DNA of 64,000 nucleotides from Flavobacterium branchiicola. GTDB taxonomy: Bacteria; Bacteroidota; Bacteroidia; Flavobacteriales; Flavobacteriaceae. Position numbers and translations under genes: made by a program. The DNA is taken from positions 62,001-126,000 of the forward strand of contig NZ_JAGYWA010000004.1 of assembly GCF_018383905.1 (NCBI RefSeq), read 5' to 3'. This document shows, in pieces, positions 59,701 to 64,000 of the stretch (position 1 is the first letter of the stretch; each line of letters starts with the position of its first letter). The notes under the pieces were generated by a model. It worked only from the letters and a program-made list of their open reading frames with translations. It was not told the DNA's origin and made no database searches.

Positions 59701-60814
59701 GATGACTTAATGGAGTAGAAATATTGGTAGGACTCAAACTTTTACCGACAATAAAAATATTATCCAGATCTGTTACTTTAATTTTAAAAATTTGATCCAT
59801 GTAACTCCCACCATAATATGTTCCCCATACTCTTGTTCCATCAGGATTAAATTTGGCAAAAAAGGCATCGAAATCAGCTCTCACAGTTAATGATGTTTGA
59901 AAAGCTCCATTTGAAGCAATATTATTTTTGCTATAAGTTACTCCAGCCATGTAGACAAAATCATCTTTTGTAAAAATTGAGTTGCCATAATCAAACTCTG
60001 CACCACCGTAATAAGTCCCCCATAATCTAATTGGTACTGGGTCAATAATAACAGTTTTTCCCCTTATAGAATTTGATGTATTAAAACCGTAAACGTTTTT
60101 TTTAATTTTATTATATGTAACAGCTATCTCCTTTTTGTTTCCCTTTTCTTCGATCCAACTCGTAGGAAGCGTTTCTTCCATTTTTCCAAAGCGAACATTC
60201 ATCTGGATTTTATTATCGATTAAATTCGTCTCGGCTCCATTAAATTTTAATTGAATGTCGGAGATTTTTCCTTTTGGATGAATCACAAAATTATATTCAA
60301 CAACTTTTTTTAGATCCTGGGGTATTGTAAAAACAACATCGATATTTGGATATATATTTTTGTAAGTAATCTGTTTATATTGATGTACGCCAATAATTCC
60401 TTCAGGTTTATTGGGTACATTATAATAATTGTCGAAATCTTTTGATTCCTGATCTGTTATAAATTCAACTTTTGAATTTGAGTTTACAAAATCAATATCA
60501 ACTCTATGAAACAGATATTCTAAATCATATTCTGTGTTATCCTTCTCTGGAATTCTGTCCGGAAGCGTTTTTGATGTATGAGAGTGTGGATTTGGAGTTT
60601 TCTTTACTTCATAAATATCATAAGAAAAACCGTTTGTCTTTAATTGAACATTTAATCCATTTGAATTTAATAGATATTTTACGTCATTATTTGTCTTTCC
60701 CTTTTGATCCCTAATCTGACCTTTATTTTCTTTAAAACCAATAGCCTGATTCTTGTTTTGAGAAAATAACTGGACGGTAATTATTAAAAATATAAAAAGT
60801 AATTTTTGGTTCAT
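56771..60814 (-). CDS. large secreted modular protein with gliding-motility-type C-terminal domain
   Basis: A 1347-residue exported protein. Signal peptide MNQKLLFIFLIITVQLFSQ (start ATG 60814, preferred over an in-frame ATG 23 codons upstream). An N-terminal domain (AIGFKENKGQIRDQ, DUF7948-like) is followed by about seven SBBP-type propeller repeats, each with (R)xWGTYYGG (about residues 265-620), an Ig-like domain (WTGPNGFTSTDQNP), an HYR-like domain, then five Ig-like repeats with IKWYDA...TYYASQ and finally the gliding-motility-associated C-terminal domain (FFTPNNDSFNDYW to RGHFSLKR) used for type IX secretion. Adhesin or surface matrix role inferred. A TACATTTG box is 21 bases upstream of the ATG. 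Confidence 0.9.
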   Translation of the reverse strand: MNQKLLFIFLIITVQLFSQNKNQAIGFKENKGQIRDQKGKTNNDVKYLLNSNGLNVQLKTNGFSYDIYEVKKTPNPHSHTSKTLPDRIPEKDNTEYDLEYLFHRVDIDFVNSNSKVEFITDQESKDFDNYYNVPNKPEGIIGVHQYKQITYKNIYPNIDVVFTIPQDLKKVVEYNFVIHPKGKISDIQLKFNGAETNLIDNKIQMNVRFGKMEETLPTSWIEEKGNKKEIAVTYNKIKKNVYGFNTSNSIRGKTVIIDPVPIRLWGTYYGGAEFDYGNSIFTKDDFVYMAGVTYSKNNIASNGAFQTSLTVRADFDAFFAKFNPDGTRVWGTYYGGSYMDQIFKIKVTDLDNIFIVGKSLSPTNISTPLSHQPVKSRYFDGFIAKFDSNGIREWGTYYGGLINESINSILIDSNENFYIFGETSSKENISTPNSHQINAGNLINDTPDGFIAKFNTSGIRQWATYYGGSDIDGILDAEFDSDGNIIVLGSSRSNNNISSVNSYQETNHKLDGFLAKFTPNGNRVWGTYFGGEGDDYFANIGLDSNDNIYSFGETNSLLNISNSGVFQENFIQNALSKSGCIYKFNPDGYKIWGSYFFPETLGGSVTKNGSLYFTGRDEGGFSVTPNAYQENKNTGTESYLVKFNTDGQREWATYFGGEMADNALTTYVDNKSNIYLAGATNSSTNIATPDTYQPNLYPRINSYTPNTADAFLIKFQDCLSNPMATSNSPVCIGKALELKASGGTNYSWTGPNGFTSTDQNPTISNATAINSGEYRCTITGTQGCDDTKKINVVIGDIEAPVPDLATLPTITGDCNTIVNIVPTSTDVCAGAIIGTTTNPLSYSLPGTYIIVWNYDDGNGNISHQNQTVTIISQPLPTTNSPQSFCIQQNATLNNISITGQNIKWYDALTAGSLLPNTTLLQNGKTYYASQTVNGCESERTSVSIDIQNTPAPTGNTNQQICSGNNPTLENLEITGASIKWYNALTNGNLLTEATNLVDGKTYYASQTINTCEGPRLGITVSIVNMPSAPVLNGNTKFCKKENTKLSDIIMLGQNIKWYDTAFSASTLPNTTLLEDNRTYYASQTIGCEGDRTPVLVRVYNTELPTGKNNQEFCIDQIATIEDLNINGTNLKWYDAASSGDILVETTLLQSRIYYVTQTLNNCESERFAITVKVQDTQNPIADSPQQFCIQKNAKISDIKINGQNTKWYESSSSSITLAESTLLENGITYYTSQTINNCESDRIPVTINILEATTGDCINFVEELPYPKFFTPNNDSFNDYWTIDFAYLAPNTGIRIYDRYGKLIKELGKNTSWDGNYLGEEQPPSDYWFVVTRLNGKEYRGHFSLKR

Positions 60815-60834
60815 CAGGATAATTTGGTTTCTCG

Positions 60835-60842
60835 CAAATGTA
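60835..60842 (-). promoter_or_regulatory. candidate -7 box (TACATTTG) for the secreted modular protein
   Basis: Minus-strand TACATTTGC lies 20 bases before the ATG at 60814, inside the longer open frame, which argues for the shorter start. Confidence 0.45.
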
Positions 60843-60936
60843 ATTAAATATCTACAAAGCAAAACCAAAATTTTAAGCATCAAACCATTCTAAAACCAGA
60901 CTAAAATCTTTTCCTTAAAAAGTCCACAATAACCCG

Positions 60937-60944
60937 TATTTTTG
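60937..60944 (+). promoter_or_regulatory. candidate -7 box (TATTTTTG) for the radical SAM gene
   Basis: TATTTTTGC lies 18 bases before the chosen TTG start codon at 60963. It overlaps a possible TTG at 60942, which is therefore unlikely to start translation. Confidence 0.5.
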
Positions 60945-60962
60945 CAAAAAAATAATTCCCTT

Positions 60963-63209
60963 TTGAAAACGAAACTTTTTGTAATTACACCTCCATTTAC
61001 GCAACTGAATACACCGTATCCGGCAACGGCGTATATAAAAGGTTTTCTTAATACTAAAAATATAGAATCGGTTCAGGCCGATTTGGGGATTGATGTCATT
61101 TTGGAATTGTTTTCGAAAAAAGGACTTATCGATTTGTTTGAAGTTTGCTCCGCCAATTCGGCTTCCAGCCTCGGGTCAGGTTTCAGGTTTCAAGTTTTGA
61201 ATGCCGAAATTTCAGATAATTCTAAAAGAATTTTTGCTTTGCAGGATGAATACATAAAAACGATTGATCCTGTAATTCAGTTTTTACAAGGGAAGAATCC
61301 AACATTGGCATTGCAGATTTGTCAGGAAGATTTTCTGCCCGAGGCTTCTCGTTTTGCACAATTAGAAGAACTCGACTGGGCTTTTGGAACAATGGGAACT
61401 CAGGATAAAGCAAAACATTTAGCGACTTTATATCTGGAGGATATCTCCGATTTTATTGTTGAATGTGTCGATGAAAATTTTGGCTTTAGCCGATATGCAG
61501 AACGTTTGGGACGAAGCGCCAATTCTTTTGATGAATTGTATGAAGCTTTACAGCAACAACCAACTTATATTGATTCGATTTTAATATCACTTTTAAAAGC
61601 TAAAATTGAAGTCATAAAACCTACTTTATTTTTAATTTCTGTTCCCTTTCCGGGGAATTTATACAGTGCATTTCGATGTGCGCAATGGGTAAAACAAAAC
61701 CATCCTGAAATTAAAATCTCAATGGGTGGCGGTTTTCCAAATACAGAATTACGTTCGCTTTCGGATAAACGTGTTTTTGAATTCTTTGATTTTATAACTT
61801 TAGATGATGGAGAAGTTCCAATAGAGGAACTTGTTGATAATTTGTCATCCCGAGCGGAGTCGAGGGGCGAGAAGTTATATAAAAGAACTTTTTTATTGGA
61901 AAACGGCGAAGTCGTTTACAAAAACAATTCTCTGAAACACGATTATAAGCAAGCATATGTAGGAACTCCCGATTACTCAGATTTGCCTTTGGATAAATAT
62001 ATTTCGGTTATCGAAATTGTAAACCCAATGCACAGAATGTGGAGTGACGGGCGTTGGAATAAATTGACGATGGCACATGGTTGTTATTGGGGAAAATGTA
62101 CTTTCTGTGATATTTCATTAGATTATATCAAAGTCTACGAACCCGTAGCGGCAAGTTTACTTTGTGACCGAATAGAAGAATTAATAGAGAAAACAGGACA
62201 AAACGGATTTCATTTTGTAGATGAAGCTGCACCGCCCGCTTTAATGCGCGCTTTGGCACTTGAAATCTTAAAACGAAAATTGGCTGTAACCTGGTGGACA
62301 AACATTCGATTTGAAAAAAGTTTTTCTAAAGATTTATGTCTTTTACTGAAAGCTTCTGGCTGTATTGCTGTTTCAGGTGGTTTAGAAGTAGCTTCAGATC
62401 GATTATTGAAATTAATAGACAAAGGTGTTACAGTTGAACAGGTAGCAAAAGTAACCCGAAATTTTACTGAAGCCGGAGTGATGGTTCATGCGTATTTAAT
62501 GTACGGATATCCAACACAAACCATTCAGGAAACTATTGACAGTCTCGAAATGGTTCGCCAATTATTTGAGGCCGGAGTTTTACAATCAGGGTTTTGGCAT
62601 CAATTTGCGCTTACGGCTCATAGTCCGGTTGGATTGTATCCGGAGAAATTTGGTGTTACCAAGAAAACAGAAGTTATTGGAACTTTTGCCAATAATGATA
62701 TTGAATATAGCGATTCGACAGGAATCAATCACGATAAATTTAGTTTCGGATTAAAGAAGTCGCTTTTTAATTTTATGCACGGAATTTGTTTTGATTACGA
62801 ATTACAAGATTGGTTCGATTTTAAAATTCCGAAAACAAAAATTCATCCCGATTTTATTTTTGATGCGTTGCAGGAACAAAATGATTTCAATACAAAACCA
62901 AATGCGAAAGTGGTCTGGCTTGGCGGAAAACCTTCGACAGAGGTTTTTATAAAATCAAAAAAAGGCAGAAGCTGGGAAATGATGTCTTTGACTTTTCATG
63001 ATAAAAAAGAAAGCTTTAGTGTTCAAACCAGCAAAGACGAAGGCGAATGGCTGCAATCGATTTTGAGCAATATTTCGGTTTCTGGAGTTAAAAATTACAC
63101 TTTTCAGGAAGTGAAAAATGATTTCGAAACTTCACTGGAGGATTTCGAATTGTTTTGGTATTCAAAGCCGGTAAATACTTTACGTGAATTTGGTTTATTA
63201 GTTTTATAA
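60963..63209 (+). CDS. B12-binding/radical SAM-type protein with TTG start and inserted repeats
   Basis: A radical SAM enzyme of 748 residues. N-terminus TKLFVITPPFTQLNTPYPATAYIKGFL and the ISVPFPGNLYSAFRCAQWVKQNHPEIKISMGGGFPN region resemble a cobalamin-binding domain. The radical SAM core begins with AHGCYWGKCTFCDISLDY (about residues 370-387), its cysteines spaced C-x4-C-x2-C instead of the usual C-x3-C-x2-C, as in some B12-radical SAM members I recall. No ATG is available; the TTG at 60963 lies just after a promoter-like box. Two in-frame repeats interrupt it (residues 72-79 and 294-303). The reaction is unknown. Confidence 0.85.
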   Translation: MKTKLFVITPPFTQLNTPYPATAYIKGFLNTKNIESVQADLGIDVILELFSKKGLIDLFEVCSANSASSLGSGFRFQVLNAEISDNSKRIFALQDEYIKTIDPVIQFLQGKNPTLALQICQEDFLPEASRFAQLEELDWAFGTMGTQDKAKHLATLYLEDISDFIVECVDENFGFSRYAERLGRSANSFDELYEALQQQPTYIDSILISLLKAKIEVIKPTLFLISVPFPGNLYSAFRCAQWVKQNHPEIKISMGGGFPNTELRSLSDKRVFEFFDFITLDDGEVPIEELVDNLSSRAESRGEKLYKRTFLLENGEVVYKNNSLKHDYKQAYVGTPDYSDLPLDKYISVIEIVNPMHRMWSDGRWNKLTMAHGCYWGKCTFCDISLDYIKVYEPVAASLLCDRIEELIEKTGQNGFHFVDEAAPPALMRALALEILKRKLAVTWWTNIRFEKSFSKDLCLLLKASGCIAVSGGLEVASDRLLKLIDKGVTVEQVAKVTRNFTEAGVMVHAYLMYGYPTQTIQETIDSLEMVRQLFEAGVLQSGFWHQFALTAHSPVGLYPEKFGVTKKTEVIGTFANNDIEYSDSTGINHDKFSFGLKKSLFNFMHGICFDYELQDWFDFKIPKTKIHPDFIFDALQEQNDFNTKPNAKVVWLGGKPSTEVFIKSKKGRSWEMMSLTFHDKKESFSVQTSKDEGEWLQSILSNISVSGVKNYTFQEVKNDFETSLEDFELFWYSKPVNTLREFGLLVL
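61176..61197. repeat. intragenic copy of a 7-base word repeat
   Basis: TCAGGTTTCAGG and TTTCAAGTT form the same run as the left arm of the intergenic palindrome at 38517-38537 (21 identical bases). Here it encodes SGFRFQV in frame within the radical SAM gene. Confidence 0.75.
61844..61870. repeat. intragenic dispersed repeat GTCATCCCGAGCGGAGTCGA...
   Basis: The GC-rich stretch beginning GTCATCCCGAGCGGAGTCGA and ending GGGGCGA is unlike the surrounding AT-rich codons and matches a repeat I recall as common between genes of many bacteria. It encodes SSRAESRGE in frame within the radical SAM gene (about residues 295-303). Confidence 0.65.
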
Positions 63210-63210
63210 A

Positions 63211-63975
63211 CTAATATTCAACCGCAGATCCATCATTTGGAATCGCAGTTTTAGATAAAAGGTCATTTTCTAAAAGAGCTTTTTTTAATTCTTCCCTAGT
63301 GGTCGGACAATGATTTAAAGCTTCGAGGTGATTGGCAAAAACTTTTCCCGGGGCAAGCGCAGTAAATTTCAAAATGTCATTCATTCGCATTAATAAAGGT
63401 TGTCCAAAATCTAATCTTGCTGTACCGCAGGCCACAGTTGCAATATCTGGTTTGAGTTCGATTAATGCTTTTTGAACGTCATCTGTAAAAATAGTATCAG
63501 AACTAATGTAAACAGATTTTTCATTGGCAAGTTCGATATAAAATCCCATTACATTACCCATTAATTTTGCAACAAAACCATAACCGTGAAGAGCCGGAAT
63601 TCCAATAATTTTTCCGTCAAGAAAGGGTTGTGGTTCCCAGTAATTAATAGTCTGAACAATATTTAAACCTCTCTTTGAAAGTTCTTTTTCATCTTTTGTA
63701 CTGCAAATAACGGCGATGCTTTTTCGTCTTAAAAAAACTTCTCCTGCTTTGTCGATATGATCCGGATGTAAATGTGTAATTAAGCAATGTGTTACTTTAC
63801 TTAAAATTTCTCTGCTGTTTTTGGGTAAAGCGACAAGCGGATTTCTTTTAGGTTTGTAACGAAAAATTGTAAAAGGAGGAATCGTTTTTCTTTTTCCTAA
63901 CATCGGATCAACTAAAATTACATGCTGATCTGTTTCAATTACTAAGGTAGCATTTCGCAAATGATGTATTTTCAT
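63211..63975 (-). CDS. MBL-fold metallo-hydrolase
   Basis: A 254-residue metallo-beta-lactamase-fold hydrolase of the UlaG-like type. The metal motif THLHPDHID (about residues 67-75) gives the HxHxDH site; VILVDPML (18-25), YISSDTIFTDDVQKAL (about 155-170) and FANHLEALNHCP (about 219-230) supply the remaining ligands. Substrate unknown; related proteins hydrolyse lactones or phosphodiesters. It converges on the radical SAM gene, with one base between the two stops. The start MKIHHLRNATLVIET is normal for the family. Confidence 0.88.
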   Translation of the reverse strand: MKIHHLRNATLVIETDQHVILVDPMLGKRKTIPPFTIFRYKPKRNPLVALPKNSREILSKVTHCLITHLHPDHIDKAGEVFLRRKSIAVICSTKDEKELSKRGLNIVQTINYWEPQPFLDGKIIGIPALHGYGFVAKLMGNVMGFYIELANEKSVYISSDTIFTDDVQKALIELKPDIATVACGTARLDFGQPLLMRMNDILKFTALAPGKVFANHLEALNHCPTTREELKKALLENDLLSKTAIPNDGSAVEY

Positions 63976-64000
63976 ATCAGACTAAATTAGAACTTAAAAA

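Overview
The window looks like a chromosomal segment of a Flavobacterium-type member of the Bacteroidota. The sequence is AT-rich, start codons are preceded by A-rich stretches instead of strong Shine-Dalgarno sites, and promoter-like TAnnTTTG boxes recur just upstream of genes. Gene families typical of the phylum are present: a long SecA of 1114 residues, the rpmB-rpmG-DUF4295-ftsY block, a TonB receptor with a PepSY partner, a protein with a gliding-motility-type C-terminal domain, a bacillithiol enzyme (BshC), and many lipoproteins with the Bacteroidota-type signal. I see no rRNA, tRNA, CRISPR array, transposase or phage gene.

Layout. 1-5 kb: start of purB (cut by the window edge), a sterol-desaturase-family/sirtuin pair, a three-gene cassette (APS kinase, Asp/Asn beta-hydroxylase-like, sulfotransferase) and trmH. 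5-9.5 kb: a probable metal- or siderophore-uptake operon on the minus strand (small cysteine protein, TonB receptor, PepSY protein) with a promoter and a palindromic operator candidate. 9.6-21.2 kb: mostly minus-strand housekeeping and envelope genes (secA, DUF2795, cobalamin adenosyltransferase, ABC ATPase, XRE regulator, methyltransferase, FKBP lipoprotein, ABC-F, secreted protein). 21.5-37.2 kb: a Wzx/Wzy-type surface polysaccharide locus. It has two TagD-like cytidylyltransferases, an SDR reductase, a flippase, a CDP-glycerol glycerophosphotransferase-like enzyme, five glycosyltransferase-type genes including the priming transferase, an EpsG-type polymerase, a Wza-like export lipoprotein and a Wzc-like tyrosine kinase, with the cognate PHP-type phosphatase facing it. 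37.3-42 kb: an acyltransferase-like membrane protein, two small secreted proteins, a BamA-like barrel and a GT2. 42-51 kb: E2 acyltransferase, exonuclease, FAH hydrolase with Hpt protein, cinA, rpmB-rpmG-DUF4295-ftsY, DUF721 protein, ndk. 51-64 kb: a second acyltransferase-like protein, bshC, an MFS transporter, an sdpR-sdpI pair, a 1347-residue secreted modular protein, a radical SAM protein and an MBL-fold hydrolase.

The most unusual points are: (a) teichoic-acid-like polyol-phosphate genes inside a Gram-negative capsule/exopolysaccharide locus; (b) the APS kinase/hydroxylase/sulfotransferase cassette of unknown product; (c) three copies of a dispersed hairpin element with conserved arms but different, self-complementary centres; (d) families of 7- and 8-base repeated words forming palindromes between genes, one of which, together with a second dispersed repeat, also occurs in frame inside the radical SAM gene; (e) a sirtuin with no cysteine at all, hence no zinc site; (f) palindromic operator candidates in front of the metal-uptake operon, the XRE regulator and sdpR.

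Coordinates and motifs were read by eye from the sequence. Family names rest on recognised motifs and not on any database search.
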